Positions 1 to 10,620 are shown, numbered from the stretch's first letter. The stretch is DNA of 58,212 nt from a candidate division FCPU426 bacterium (GCA_003152075.1 PLZG01000092.1:1-58212), one strand, 5' to 3'. Numbers and translations are program-made. The notes: generated by a model not told the origin, from the letters alone.

Positions 1-1332
<1,332 letters not shown>

Positions 1333-1432
1333 TCGGCGGTCCACAATCGGCAGTCGTCAGCTTTTGTTTAAGTCTTAAATCTTTAGCTGTGAACCGTCGA
1401 CTGTCGACCATCGACTTCCTTTGGAGACGTTC

Positions 1433-2983
1433 TTGAACCACGACACGGTCATCGTCCTTGATTTTGGCGCCCAATACAGCCAACTGATCGCCCGCCGGGT
1501 CCGTGAATGCAAGGTCTACTGCGAAATCCTGCCTTTCAACGCATCCCTTGACAAAATTCTCGAGAAACAGCCTAAAGGAATCATCCTTTCCGGCGGTCCG
1601 GCCAGCGTTTATGCCAAGGGTGCTCCCCATGTCTCAAAGGAACTCTTTGAATTGGGGATTCCAGTTCTTGGTATTTGCTATGGCATCCAGATGATCTCTT
1701 ACGGCATGGGGGGGAAGGTTCAGAAAGCCGCTAAGAGGGAGTTTGGCCTATCTCCCTTGAAGATAAAAGACCATCGCAGCCTATTCGCAGGTCTTCCTTC
1801 CACTCTCCAGGCCTGGATGAGCCATGGGGACCATGTGACCAAGCTACCGGCAGGCTTCAAGGTCTTGGCTTCCACGGCAAATTGCCACCTGGCGGCGGCG
1901 GTGAATGAGCAAAAGAGGATCTACGGCATCCAGTTCCACCCCGAAGTCGTTCATACGGAAAAGGGCACCAAGATTATTGAGAATTTTGTACGCAAGGTCT
2001 GCTTATGCCGACCCACCTGGAACATGGATGCTTACGAGAAGACGGCCGTTCATCAAATTCGCGAGCAGGTGGGGAATGGACGGGTGATTTGCGGAGTTTC
2101 CGGCGGGGTGGATTCCACCGTCACGGCAGCCCTAATCCACCGGGCCATTGGCAACCAGCTTTCCTGCGTCTTCGTCAATAACGGCGTCCTGCGCCTGAAC
2201 GAGGCCGAGCAGGTTGTGGCCATGTTCAAAAAAAATCTTAAGATTCCTCTTCATTATGTGAACGCCGAGAAACAATTCCTCGACCTGCTTCACAACGTCA
2301 GTGAACCCGAGAAGAAACGCAAGATCATTGGACGCACCTTTATCCGGGTCTTCGAGAAAGCCGCCAAGGATCAACAGCGAAAAAAAGGGAAATTTGATTT
2401 CCTTGCCCAAGGAACCTTATACCCTGATGTCATCGAGAGTGTCTCTGTCAAAGGGCCCTCGGCCGTCATCAAGAGCCACCATAACGTTGGTGGACTGCCC
2501 AAGGATTTGAAGTTTAAACTGGTGGAACCCTTGAGGGAGCTTTTTAAAGACGAAGTGCGGGAGCTTGGGGAGCGCCTTCATATTCCTTATGACCTGCTTT
2601 GGCGTCAGCCTTTCCCCGGGCCGGGCCTTGCCGTCCGGCTGATCGGCCCTATCACCCGGCTGGAACTGGATATCTTGCGCCGCGCGGATGCCGTGGTGCA
2701 GGAGGAAATCAAAAAAGCCGGGTTATACCATTCCATCTGGCAGTCCTTTGCCGTTCTAACGCCATTGAAATCGGTGGGGGTCATGGGGGATGAGCGTACT
2801 TACGAGAACGTTTGCGTGATCCGTGCGGTGCATTCCACGGACGGTATGACCGCTGATTGGGTGAAATTACCTTATGACCTCTTAGGCAGAATGTCCAACC
2901 GCATCATCAATGAAGTTCGGGGGATTAACCGGGTAGTGTTTGACATAACCAGCAAACCCCCCGGGACGATTGAATGGGAGTAA
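1433..2983 (+). CDS. guaA: GMP synthase (glutamine-hydrolysing)
   Basis: Converts XMP to GMP using ATP and glutamine, directly after guaB in the pathway and on the map. The N-terminal class I amidotransferase shows the nucleophile in GICYGIQ (about residue 83) and the His-Glu pair in GIQFHPEV; the ATP-pyrophosphatase domain has the P-loop GVSGGVDST; the end KPPGTIEWE is the conserved C terminus. I choose TTG at 1433 rather than TTG at 1421: the bases GGAG at 1423-1426 form a Shine-Dalgarno site six bases before 1433, and the upstream TTG would put that site inside the gene. This gives 516 residues, a normal length. No canonical ATG start is available. Confidence 0.96.
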   Translation: MNHDTVIVLDFGAQYSQLIARRVRECKVYCEILPFNASLDKILEKQPKGIILSGGPASVYAKGAPHVSKELFELGIPVLGICYGIQMISYGMGGKVQKAAKREFGLSPLKIKDHRSLFAGLPSTLQAWMSHGDHVTKLPAGFKVLASTANCHLAAAVNEQKRIYGIQFHPEVVHTEKGTKIIENFVRKVCLCRPTWNMDAYEKTAVHQIREQVGNGRVICGVSGGVDSTVTAALIHRAIGNQLSCVFVNNGVLRLNEAEQVVAMFKKNLKIPLHYVNAEKQFLDLLHNVSEPEKKRKIIGRTFIRVFEKAAKDQQRKKGKFDFLAQGTLYPDVIESVSVKGPSAVIKSHHNVGGLPKDLKFKLVEPLRELFKDEVRELGERLHIPYDLLWRQPFPGPGLAVRLIGPITRLELDILRRADAVVQEEIKKAGLYHSIWQSFAVLTPLKSVGVMGDERTYENVCVIRAVHSTDGMTADWVKLPYDLLGRMSNRIINEVRGINRVVFDITSKPPGTIEWE

Positions 2984-3141
2984 TAGAACCACAATGTAGA
3001 GTTGGACATTAACAGGGCCTAAAAAAATTCCTGGTAGTTTAAGAGACAAACGAACCTGTAATTCATTGCTATCATTTTGAGAATTTAAATCAACCGTCTA
3101 TCCACCTAAATCCCATCCACTAAGTCAACCGCGTTAATTCA

Positions 3142-3163
3142 AACACGTACAATTGCACGTGTT
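3142..3163. promoter_or_regulatory. 22-bp imperfect palindrome before sigma54-type activator gene
   Basis: Arms AACACGT (3142-3148) and ACGTGTT (3157-3163) are exact inverted repeats, and the centre contains CAATTG, so only one base pair of the 22 positions breaks symmetry. It ends 71 bp before the ATG of the activator gene at 3234. It could be an autoregulatory operator or enhancer-type site; the bound protein is unknown. Confidence 0.45.
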
Positions 3164-3233
3164 GTGTGACTAAGGTCATAAGTCCTTTTTTCGCTTCAAA
3201 TTATGATGTGGTGATTCCGAGCGGGAGGGTGTT

Positions 3234-4193
3234 ATGGAAATGAAAGAAGAAAATCCGGCGATGCTGATGGCACGAAGCCCCGAAATGCGCAAATTGATGG
3301 AATTGGCCAAGACTATAGCTCCGATCGATTCCACGGTGCTCATCACCGGCGAGAGTGGGACGGGGAAGGAAAGGGTAGCTCGCTTTGTCCATGACCATTC
3401 GGTCCACGCGGCTGGTCCCTTTATCGCCTTGAATTGCGGGGCTATTACCGAAACCCTGTTGGAAAGCGAACTTTTCGGCCATGCCCGCGGATCTTTCACC
3501 GGCGCGACGGGGGAACGCCCCGGACTTTTTGAGGCCGCTAACGGTGGGACCCTCCTATTGGATGAAGTCGGCGATATCACCCTTGCCATGCAGGTCAAGC
3601 TCCTGAGGGCGCTCGAGGAAAGGGAAATCCGCCGGGTCGGCGAGAATAAAAGCCGTCCCATTAACGTGCGAATCTTGAGCGCCACCAACAAGAATCTGAA
3701 GGAGGAGGTGGAGGCGAAAAGATTCCGTGAGGACCTTTATTACCGCCTGAATGTGGTCGAGCTGGCTGTCCCACCTTTGCGCCAGCGAAAGGAAGATATT
3801 CTTCCCCTCGCACGGTTGCTTCTCGCGGAAGCCGCCGTTCACATGAGGCACCCTGTGGACGGGTTGACCGCCTTGGCGGCGGACCAATTGGTCGCCTACG
3901 ACTGGCCCGGCAACGTGCGCGAGCTGGCCAACGCCATGGAGCGAGGAGTCGCGGTGGCCAAGACGAACCGGGTTGATTTAGGGGACCTTCCCCTCGAAGT
4001 TCGAACGGGTTTGCCGCTAGTTTCCGACAAGGGAGTACCCCGGTTTTTAAGGGATGTGGAGATGGATTGTATTCTGGGAACCTTGGAAAAAACAAAAGGG
4101 AACCGGAAGAAGGCCGCTGAATTGATGGATATAGGCGTAGCCACGCTTTACCGGAAACTCAAAGCTTACAAACTGCATGTGGTGACAAGTTAA
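3234..4193 (+). CDS. Sigma54-dependent type AAA+ activator without sensor domain
   Basis: A 319-residue bacterial enhancer-binding protein consisting of almost nothing but the AAA+ ATPase and a Fis-type helix-turn-helix. Walker A GESGTGKE lies at about residues 39-46, the sigma54-contact loop reads GSFTGA (86-91, usual GAFTGA), Walker B is GGTLLLDEVGD, sensor II region is YDWPGNVRELANAME, and the C-terminal HTH is GNRKKAAELMDIGVATLYRK. The ATG at 3234 follows a GGGAGGG Shine-Dalgarno by four bases. There is no receiver, PAS, GAF or V4R domain, so activity would have to be set by expression or a partner protein. It is closely similar to the AAA+ part of the XylR-like gene at 18200. Target promoters are not identifiable here. 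Confidence 0.9.
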   Translation: MEMKEENPAMLMARSPEMRKLMELAKTIAPIDSTVLITGESGTGKERVARFVHDHSVHAAGPFIALNCGAITETLLESELFGHARGSFTGATGERPGLFEAANGGTLLLDEVGDITLAMQVKLLRALEEREIRRVGENKSRPINVRILSATNKNLKEEVEAKRFREDLYYRLNVVELAVPPLRQRKEDILPLARLLLAEAAVHMRHPVDGLTALAADQLVAYDWPGNVRELANAMERGVAVAKTNRVDLGDLPLEVRTGLPLVSDKGVPRFLRDVEMDCILGTLEKTKGNRKKAAELMDIGVATLYRKLKAYKLHVVTS

Positions 4194-4243
4194 AATTATT
4201 TCCTCGTTCTTCCACTTTTAGGCAAGAAGCCCAAGCTTTATGG

Positions 4244-4271
4244 TGAACCCCATTATTTTGGTGTTCATTTT
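4244..4271 (+). terminator. Weak terminator-like hairpin after sigma54-type activator gene
   Basis: TGAACCCC at 4244-4251 pairs with GGTGTTCA at 4260-4267 with one mismatch, loop of eight A/T-rich bases, followed by four T. Stem is short and the T-run brief, so termination here is only possible. Confidence 0.3.
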
Positions 4272-4415
4272 AAAAGGTTAAGTGCCAATTTGCGGCTAAG
4301 TGGGGTTGGTTTTTAGTTATAATTCCCCCATGTACCGATTCACTTCTGGAAAAATTAATTTAAATAAATCGGCACAATACCGACCTCTTCTAAACCTTTT
4401 CATTAGAATGTCGGC

Positions 4416-7400
4416 ATGAACCGCCCCGAATTCGTCCATCTTCACCTCCACAGTCAGTTCAGCCTCCTCGAGAGCACCATCCGTTTTGAGCCATTAATGG
4501 CCCGCTTGAGGGAGCTGCAGATGCCCGCGGTGGCCTTGACCGACAAGGGAAACCTGTTTGGCGCTATCGCCTTTTATCAAAGCGCCCTCTCCCACGGCTT
4601 GAAACCCATCCTGGGTTGTGAAATTTGGGTGGCCCCCACCTCCCGCTTTGAGAGAAACAATGTTCCCCATGGTCGGCAAGTGGCCTATTCCCTCGTTCTT
4701 TTGGCCGAGAATGACGAGGGCTACCAGAACTTGATGAAGCTCTCGTCGGCAGGGTATTTACAGGGGTTTCACCAAATTCCCCGGGTGGATAAGGAACTCC
4801 TGGCCCGGCACAGCAAGGGCCTCATCGCCCTATCGGGCGGGGAAGACAGCGAGATCAACTCCTTTATTCTCAAAGACGAGAACCCCCTAGCCACGCGAAT
4901 CGCCGGGGAATACCAAGAACTCTTTGGCAAGGACCATTTTTTCCTGGAGATCCAAGACCACCGCAAGCCAGCCGACGCCAAACTTCGCAAGACGTTGGCG
5001 GAGATAGCCCAAAAAACCGCTATTCCTCTGGTAGCCGCCAATGACGCGCGTTACATGCGCCGGGAGGAAGCCACCTACTATGAGGTGCTTCAATGCCTGG
5101 GGCGGGGCGAGGTTTTATCCAATCCCAACCGTTTCATCCTGGGGTCAGACGACTATTACGTAAAGTCCGCCGAGGAAATGGGGGAGCTTTTCAAGGAAAC
5201 ACCTGAGGCCCTTCGGAAAACTTTGGAAATTTCCGAACGGTGTCACGTGACCTTTGAATTCGGCAAAACCCTCATGCCGACCTTTCCCGTGCCGGACAAG
5301 GGTGTTACCGAGGACGGCTACCTGGAAAAACTCTGCCGGGACAATTTGGAAAAACGCTACGGACCCAAGGCCCAAGACCCGGAAGTAAAAGGCCGCATGG
5401 ACGAGGAATTGGCCATTATCCGCAAAACGGGTTTCAGCGGTTATTTCCTGATCGTATGGGACTTCATCGCCAAGGCAAAACAAAAGGGCATTCCCGTGGG
5501 GCCGGGAAGGGGTTCGGCAGCAGGAAGCCTTGTGTCCTATCTTATCGGCATCACCGAGGTGGACCCCATCAAGTACGACCTGCTATTCGAGCGGTTCATC
5601 AACCCCGAGAGGGTCAGCGCCCCGGATATCGACGTGGACGTCTGCGACCGGCGGCGGGACGAGGTTCTGAGCTATATCACCCAAACCTACGGCCAGGACC
5701 GGGTTGCTTCCATCGTGACCTTTGGGACCATGGCGGCCAAGGCGGTTATCCGGGACGTGGGCCGGGTGATGGAAATTCCCCTGGCCGATATCGACCGTAT
5801 CGCCAAGATGATTCCTTGGGAACCCAAGGTGACCCTGGAAGACGCGGCGGGAAAGGTGCCCGAATTAAGGGCTATCGCCCACGAGCAGGGGCCCTTCCGC
5901 AAACTTTGGGATGTCTCCCGCGCTTTAGAAGGTCTCGTCCGCCATGTTTCCACCCACGCGGCTGGGATCATCATCGGCAATGAGTCTTTGTTTGAACAGG
6001 TTCCCCTCTGTAAGGGAAGCGGGGATGAGGTATTAACCCAGTACGACATGAATGCCTTGAAGGACGTGGGACTTTTAAAGCTCGACATCCTGGGCTTACG
6101 GACCCTTTCGGTCATCGACGACGCCGTCCAACTCATCAAGAAAAACCGCAAGTTCGATTTGAAACTTTACGAAATACCGCTGGACGACCAGCCAACTTTT
6201 AAGCTTTTGAAGGAAGCCAAGACCGGGGGCATTTTTCAGTTGGAATCCCGCGGCATGAGGGATTACATCCGCAAGCTGGAACCGGAAAATATCGAGGATT
6301 TGATCGCCCTTCTCGCCCTTTACCGCCCGGGCCCCCTGGGAAGCGATATGGTGGATGATTTTTTCCATCGGAAAAAGGGGTTGGTAAAGTTTGAATACCT
6401 TCACCCCAAATTGGAACCCATTTTAAAAACCACTTATGGAATCATCCTTTACCAGGAACAGGTCATGCGCATCGCCAAGGACCTGGCGGGGTTCACATTG
6501 GGGCAGGCGGATCTGCTGAGGCGGGCCATGGGAAGCAAGAACCCGGAAAAAATGGAGCAGATGAGGGGAAAGTTCCAGACCGGAGCCAAGGAAAGACATA
6601 TCCAGCCCGAAATCGCCGAGTCCATATTCAACCAAATGGCCAAGTTCGCGGGTTACGGTTTCAACAAGTCCCATAGCGCGGCTTACGCGTTGGTGGCCTA
6701 CCAAACGGCTTATTTGAAGGCGCATTTCGGGCCGGAATTCATGGCGGCGCTCCTCTCCAGCGAGGCGGGGAACCAGGACAAGATTTCCCAATACATTTTC
6801 GAGTGCAAGAAAATGGGAATCAAGGTTTTACCGCCGGACGTTAATGAAAGCTCGGACACCTTTACAACGACGCCTCAAGGACAAATTCGCTTCGCCCTAT
6901 CGGCCATCAAGAACGTGGGCACGCCGGCGGTGAAGTCCATAGTGGAAATGAGGCAAAGGGCGCCTTATGAGTCTCTATTCGATTTTTGCAGGCGGGTGGA
7001 CTTGAAGGCCTTTACCCCCAAAATGGTGGAATGTCTCATTCTGGCCGGGGCGTTTGATTCCATGGGAGCCTCACGAGCCACCTTAAAAGCCTCGGTGGAA
7101 AAAGCCTTCCGGGCGGCCCAATTGGTGCAGGCCGATTCCCAGAGGGGACAGACCTCAATGTTTGAGATGATCACGGCCGAAAAAAGCGATTCGCTCACAG
7201 AGGTAAAGGAATTTTCCGCCGCCGAAGCGCTCATTGCCGAAAAGGAAGTGCTGGGTTTCTACCTTTCGGGACACCCCTTGTCCGAGCATGAGTGGGAATT
7301 GGACCATTACGTGACCCCCCTGCACGAGCTGGAGGAATTGCCGGATGGTTTTGAGATAAGGGTTGCTGGGCTGGTACGGGGGTTAAGCACCAACACCGTC

Positions 7401-7853
7401 AAGAAAACCAAGGAACTTTACGGGCGTTTCGTGCTGGAGGACCTCCATTCCCACGTGGAAGTCATCGCATGGCCGGAGGTTTACCGCAAATACCAGAACC
7501 TGCTGGTCAAGGACAAGCTGGTGGCACTGAAGGGCCGATTGGATAAATCGGGGGATCGGGTGCAGATTATCGCTAACGAAGCCATTGATATGAACGAGAT
7601 GGCGGTCAAGTGGGCCAAGGGCATTCAACTAAGCATGAACGTGGTAGGGCTGGATGACAGCCTTTTGCCCAAGGTGAAGGCTGTTTGCGAGAGGTATCCG
7701 GGGAAGGCCAAGGTCTTTTTCCACATGCAAACCACCCATCATGGATTAATGGTTATGGAAGCAGGGGCGAATTTGACGGTGAAGCCCACGCGTGGCTTCT
7801 TGAAGGAGATTTACGCCCTGTTGGGGGAGGATAGTATCGAGATTGAGCTTTAA
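4416..7853 (+). CDS. dnaE: DNA polymerase III alpha subunit
   Basis: The replicative polymerase subunit of the cytosolic holoenzyme. At 1145 residues it is normal for the DnaE1 group. The N-terminal PHP domain begins FVHLHLHSQFSLLES; the C-family palm carries PDIDVDVCDRRR around residues 403-412, with the catalytic Asp pair, preceded by the GPGRGSAAGSLVSY motif; helix-hairpin-helix and OB-fold (VAGLVRGLSTN region) follow. The ATG at 4416 has no strong Shine-Dalgarno sequence but starts at the conserved N terminus of the family. A copy of the 30-nt palindrome lies 33 bp after its stop. It appears to stand alone between the activator and methyltransferase genes. Confidence 0.97.
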   Translation: MNRPEFVHLHLHSQFSLLESTIRFEPLMARLRELQMPAVALTDKGNLFGAIAFYQSALSHGLKPILGCEIWVAPTSRFERNNVPHGRQVAYSLVLLAENDEGYQNLMKLSSAGYLQGFHQIPRVDKELLARHSKGLIALSGGEDSEINSFILKDENPLATRIAGEYQELFGKDHFFLEIQDHRKPADAKLRKTLAEIAQKTAIPLVAANDARYMRREEATYYEVLQCLGRGEVLSNPNRFILGSDDYYVKSAEEMGELFKETPEALRKTLEISERCHVTFEFGKTLMPTFPVPDKGVTEDGYLEKLCRDNLEKRYGPKAQDPEVKGRMDEELAIIRKTGFSGYFLIVWDFIAKAKQKGIPVGPGRGSAAGSLVSYLIGITEVDPIKYDLLFERFINPERVSAPDIDVDVCDRRRDEVLSYITQTYGQDRVASIVTFGTMAAKAVIRDVGRVMEIPLADIDRIAKMIPWEPKVTLEDAAGKVPELRAIAHEQGPFRKLWDVSRALEGLVRHVSTHAAGIIIGNESLFEQVPLCKGSGDEVLTQYDMNALKDVGLLKLDILGLRTLSVIDDAVQLIKKNRKFDLKLYEIPLDDQPTFKLLKEAKTGGIFQLESRGMRDYIRKLEPENIEDLIALLALYRPGPLGSDMVDDFFHRKKGLVKFEYLHPKLEPILKTTYGIILYQEQVMRIAKDLAGFTLGQADLLRRAMGSKNPEKMEQMRGKFQTGAKERHIQPEIAESIFNQMAKFAGYGFNKSHSAAYALVAYQTAYLKAHFGPEFMAALLSSEAGNQDKISQYIFECKKMGIKVLPPDVNESSDTFTTTPQGQIRFALSAIKNVGTPAVKSIVEMRQRAPYESLFDFCRRVDLKAFTPKMVECLILAGAFDSMGASRATLKASVEKAFRAAQLVQADSQRGQTSMFEMITAEKSDSLTEVKEFSAAEALIAEKEVLGFYLSGHPLSEHEWELDHYVTPLHELEELPDGFEIRVAGLVRGLSTNTVKKTKELYGRFVLEDLHSHVEVIAWPEVYRKYQNLLVKDKLVALKGRLDKSGDRVQIIANEAIDMNEMAVKWAKGIQLSMNVVGLDDSLLPKVKAVCERYPGKAKVFFHMQTTHHGLMVMEAGANLTVKPTRGFLKEIYALLGEDSIEIEL

Positions 7854-7885
7854 CTAGCCGCGAATTTGGTGAATAAGATATTGGG

Positions 7886-7917
7886 TTGTCCATCCGACGG
7901 GGACCCTTCGTGGACAA
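7886..7917 (+). repeat. Palindromic intergenic repeat, copy 1
   Basis: TTGTCCA...GACGGGGACC...CGTGGACAA, 32 nt, starting 33 bp after the dnaE stop and 39 bp before the methyltransferase ATG. The arms fit the family consensus with a two-base insertion in the left arm. Confidence 0.85.
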
Positions 7918-7956
7918 CGAAAAAGACAAAAAAGGTGACCGGGAAAAAGGAACAGA

Positions 7957-8760
7957 ATGGCCCAATCCAGATTTAACGACGACATCACCGCTAAGGCTTA
8001 CCAAGACCTTCTTCTGCCCTTGATCTTCAACCCTTGGGGCCGGTTGCTCATTGGGAAGGCTGGCCTCAAGTCGGGCGACCAAGTCCTGGATGTGGCCACG
8101 GGACCAGGAACCTTGGCGCGTTTGGTATCCGAGACCTTGGGTTCCGAAAGCCGAGTGGTGGGTGTGGATAGCAGTCCCCAGATGTTAGCCCAGGCGAAAG
8201 CCAAACCACCTATCGTCAATGGCGCTGACTTATCCTACCTGGAAGCTCCGGCCGAAACCCTTCCTTTTCCGGGAGCCCATTTTGACGCGATCGTTTGCCA
8301 GCAGGGTTTGCAATTCTTTTCAGACCAACTGGGAGCGCTGAAGGAAATGAGAAGGGTACTGAAACCCGGGGGACGCCTGGCCCTGGCCTTGTGGAGGGAT
8401 GAAACGGCGATGACCTTTTTCGTGGCGATCCATGACGCGCTGGAGGGCACACTGGACGATGCGCTCCAAAGGGCGGCCTTGGGTTGGTTGGATAAATCCC
8501 ATCTTCAGGATTTACTGGCAGGTGCTGGATTCAGCGACCCGGTCGTGACCGAGGAAACATTAACCGTGACCCTTGAGCGGGGATTGCCGCAAGCACTTGA
8601 ATGCGCGATGGGAACCACCTCCGGGTTCGCGATCCGGGCTATGAATGCGGAAGAACGAGCGCGTTTTGAACGGAAAGTTTCCGAAAATTTGGATCCATGG
8701 AAAAAAGGTCAGGCTATTCTCGCTCCGGCCCGAGCTTTGGTGGCCGTGGCCATAACCTGA
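7957..8760 (+). CDS. Class I SAM-dependent methyltransferase
   Basis: A 267-residue cytosolic methyltransferase of the UbiE/Methyltransf_11 type. Motif I is GDQVLDVATGPGTLARLV, the acidic SAM-ribose position is VDSSPQML, motif II/III runs VCQQGLQFFSD, and the post-III segment is LKEMRRVLKPGGRLALALW. The C-terminal third has no motif that fixes a substrate, so it could act on a quinone precursor, a small metabolite or a lipid. ATG at 7957 follows AAGGAACAGA, a usable Shine-Dalgarno site. The palindromic repeat flanks it on both sides, beginning only 3 bp after its stop codon. No operon partner is evident. Confidence 0.88.
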   Translation: MAQSRFNDDITAKAYQDLLLPLIFNPWGRLLIGKAGLKSGDQVLDVATGPGTLARLVSETLGSESRVVGVDSSPQMLAQAKAKPPIVNGADLSYLEAPAETLPFPGAHFDAIVCQQGLQFFSDQLGALKEMRRVLKPGGRLALALWRDETAMTFFVAIHDALEGTLDDALQRAALGWLDKSHLQDLLAGAGFSDPVVTEETLTVTLERGLPQALECAMGTTSGFAIRAMNAEERARFERKVSENLDPWKKGQAILAPARALVAVAIT

Positions 8761-8763
8761 AGT

Positions 8764-8793
8764 TTGTCCACGACGGGGACCCGTTGTGGACAA
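8764..8793 (+). repeat. Palindromic intergenic repeat, copy 2
   Basis: Nearly perfect consensus copy: TTGTCCACGACGGG, GA centre, CCCGTTGTGGACAA. Only one base of the right arm departs from full complementarity. It starts 3 bp after the methyltransferase stop. Confidence 0.9.
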
Positions 8794-8836
8794 AGAAATA
8801 CCTGTTGGGATTTCCAAAAGGGCTCGAAAGTTGATG

Positions 8837-9022
8837 TTAAGGGCCTTCTTTTTTCTCGCCCCGAATATGATCCTCAAAAAAGTTGGGTGATGCGTCTTTC
8901 TCGATATTGCTTTCCTGGCTTGTCCCCGAGGCATGGCCGACACCTTTATTGTTTTTGCTGGGTGGTTTGGCCTCCTTTTTCGGGAGGGGTAATGATCCTG
9001 GCTTATTATTATGTTTAAGCAT
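8837..9022 (-). CDS. Small hydrophilic protein of unknown function
   Basis: A 61-residue protein on the minus strand. On that strand the ATG at 9022 is preceded by AAAGGAG (9035-9029) at six bases, the best ribosome binding site in the neighbourhood. A competing longer minus frame beginning TTG at 9027 would overlap this site and is not supported. The product is Lys/Pro/Asn-rich, without Cys, signal peptide or membrane span, and looks disordered (PLPKKEAKPPSKNNKG). It is unrecognised. It lies tail to tail with the methyltransferase gene and its palindrome, and upstream of nothing obvious on the minus strand. Expression needs confirming. Confidence 0.55.
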   Translation of the reverse strand: MLKHNNKPGSLPLPKKEAKPPSKNNKGVGHASGTSQESNIEKDASPNFFEDHIRGEKKEGP

Positions 9023-9131
9023 TTCAAACTCCTTTAATTGAATTTTGACCCGACCCAGCTTGAGCAGGTTTGGGATCCTTGTTGTGAGTTAATAGGGCGA
9101 TGTGGGCTTTAACGCTTTTATCGACCCCTTT

Positions 9132-9749
9132 TTAGCGATGACCTATAACTTCGGGGATTAAATTTTCCTTGAAATTCTTTTCCGCGAAATGCCAGTTCAA
9201 GATCTTCCAAAAAGCTTCAATATATTTGGCCCGGGCGTTGCGGTAGTCGATGTAATAGGCATGCTCCCAGACGTCGCAGGTGAAAAGGGGTTTGTGCCCG
9301 CTGGTCAAGGGGGTGGCGGCATCTGCGGTAACTTCGATCACCAGGCTATTGTCCGCGGGGTTCAAGGAAAGCCATGCCCAACCAGAACCGAACTCTTTGA
9401 TTGCCGCGTCGGTGAATTGCTTCTCGAACCCGGCCCGGGAGCCGAAGCTTTTCTCGATGGCCTGGGCCAGGGGGCCCGCGGGGGACTGGTTTTTCTCAGG
9501 GGAAAGGCTGTTCCAATAGAAAGAATGGTTCAAGTGTTGGGCCGCGTTGTTGAAAAGCGAGCCGGTAGACTTCTTCACCAGAGCCTCCAGTTCCAAACCC
9601 TCGTTTTTCGTTCCCGCTACCAGCTTGTTCAGATTGTCCACGTAACTCTGGTGGTGCTTCCCATAGTGATACTCGAGGGTCTCGGCGCTGATATGGGGTG
9701 CCAAGGCATCCTTGGCGTAAGGCAATTTAGGCAATTCAAACTTCGGCAT
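9132..9749 (-). CDS. sodB: Superoxide dismutase, Fe type
   Basis: Dismutates superoxide in the cytosol. The 205-residue product begins MPKFELPKLPYAKDAL and carries the metal ligands in LEYHYGKHHQSYV, NAAQHLNHSFYW and DVWEHAYYIDYRNARAKY. The Gln in NNAAQ occupies the position typical of iron enzymes, so Fe is more likely than Mn. I use the ATG at 9749, six bases after AAAGGAG on the minus strand, rather than the upstream in-frame ATG at 9812, which would add a non-homologous leader. It is divergent from bcp, with about 360 bp between the two start codons. Confidence 0.93.
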   Translation of the reverse strand: MPKFELPKLPYAKDALAPHISAETLEYHYGKHHQSYVDNLNKLVAGTKNEGLELEALVKKSTGSLFNNAAQHLNHSFYWNSLSPEKNQSPAGPLAQAIEKSFGSRAGFEKQFTDAAIKEFGSGWAWLSLNPADNSLVIEVTADAATPLTSGHKPLFTCDVWEHAYYIDYRNARAKYIEAFWKILNWHFAEKNFKENLIPEVIGHR

Positions 9750-10112
9750 AACGGCTCCTTTTAACAACCGGATTTTGATTTTTGATTGAATATCTTCCTG
9801 TAAATGAGGCAAGAAACGGGCCTTATCTAACCCATGGAAAAAACATTAATTTGCCCAAAATTGGGGTTTGAAAGATCAAAACGATTGGCCCGGTTCTCAT
9901 ATTGATATTCAATAATTACTTTTACCGGAAATATTTCGCCGGTGGATTAAACCCCGAAATGAGAAATAAAAATCCTCCGGTTTGGATTTCTAAAGGAAGA
10001 CGAGCGTGATTTGGCGGCACTCCAAGTATTTGGCCAAAATCGGCCAAACTATCTTGATTCTTTTCTCTACCTTCTTCTAATGTGGCGCATCAAATCAATT
10101 TAGGAGAGTCTT
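9750..10112. other. Divergent intergenic region between sodB and bcp
   Basis: No gene is supported here. Both oxidative-stress genes must be promoted from this stretch. It contains CCCAAAATTGGG (9854-9865), a small palindrome on the sodB side, and a better one near bcp listed separately. Confidence 0.5.
10029..10048. promoter_or_regulatory. Operator-like palindrome upstream of bcp
   Basis: Exact inverted repeat TTTGGCC (10029-10035) and GGCCAAA (10042-10048) with a six-base AAAATC spacer, 64 bp before the bcp ATG. Placement suggests a peroxide- or metal-responsive regulator site; no regulator is identified. Confidence 0.4.
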
Positions 10113-10565
10113 ATGCCACTTCAAGCCGGCAGCCCCGCCCCGGATTTCAAGTTGAAAGCGGTTGATGGAAGTACCGTCGAGCTTTCCAGCTACAAGGGTA
10201 AGAAAAACGTCATCGTTTATTTTTACCCCAAAGACGACACGCCGGGTTGTACCAAGGAAGCCTGCAATTTTCGGGACGACATCTCCAAAATATTGGCGAA
10301 GGACGCGGTGGTTCTGGGTATATCCACGGATAACCTGGAAAGCCACGATGCCTTCAGCAAAAAGTTTAATTTGAACTTTCCGCTTTTAACCGACGCGGAC
10401 GGCGCTGTTTCCAAGGCCTACGACGCCTTCAACCCGGAAAAAAACATGAGCCGCCGGGTGACGGCGGTGATCGACAAGGAAGGAAAGATCAAAAAGTATT
10501 TCGCGACAGTGAACCCGGAGGGCCATAGCCAGGAAGTTCTTGGGGTTTTCAACACAACCCTTTAA
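10113..10565 (+). CDS. bcp: Thiol peroxidase of the Bcp/PrxQ type
   Basis: Reduces H2O2 and organic peroxides in the cytosol using a two-cysteine mechanism. The motif DTPGCTKEACNFRDD has both the peroxidatic Cys (PGCT) and the resolving Cys five residues later, typical of atypical 2-Cys Bcp proteins. Other family marks are FKLKAVDGSTVELSSYKGK at the N terminus and RVTAVIDKEGKI near the end. The 150-residue length is normal. ATG at 10113 follows AGGAGAG. Together with sodB upstream and sodC downstream it forms an oxidative-stress group; the sodC start lies 56 bp after the bcp stop, so the two may be co-transcribed. Confidence 0.95.
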   Translation: MPLQAGSPAPDFKLKAVDGSTVELSSYKGKKNVIVYFYPKDDTPGCTKEACNFRDDISKILAKDAVVLGISTDNLESHDAFSKKFNLNFPLLTDADGAVSKAYDAFNPEKNMSRRVTAVIDKEGKIKKYFATVNPEGHSQEVLGVFNTTL

Positions 10566-10620
10566 TCCAGCCGGTCCCCGTTTTGTCTTTTGTGTAAAAA
10601 TTCAAGGAGGTAACGGTCAA

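Noticed and set aside
8560-9027. 155-codon minus frame overlapping the methyltransferase 3' end
   Set aside because: Starts at TTG inside the Shine-Dalgarno spacer of the 61-residue protein, overlaps the methyltransferase and runs through a palindromic repeat.
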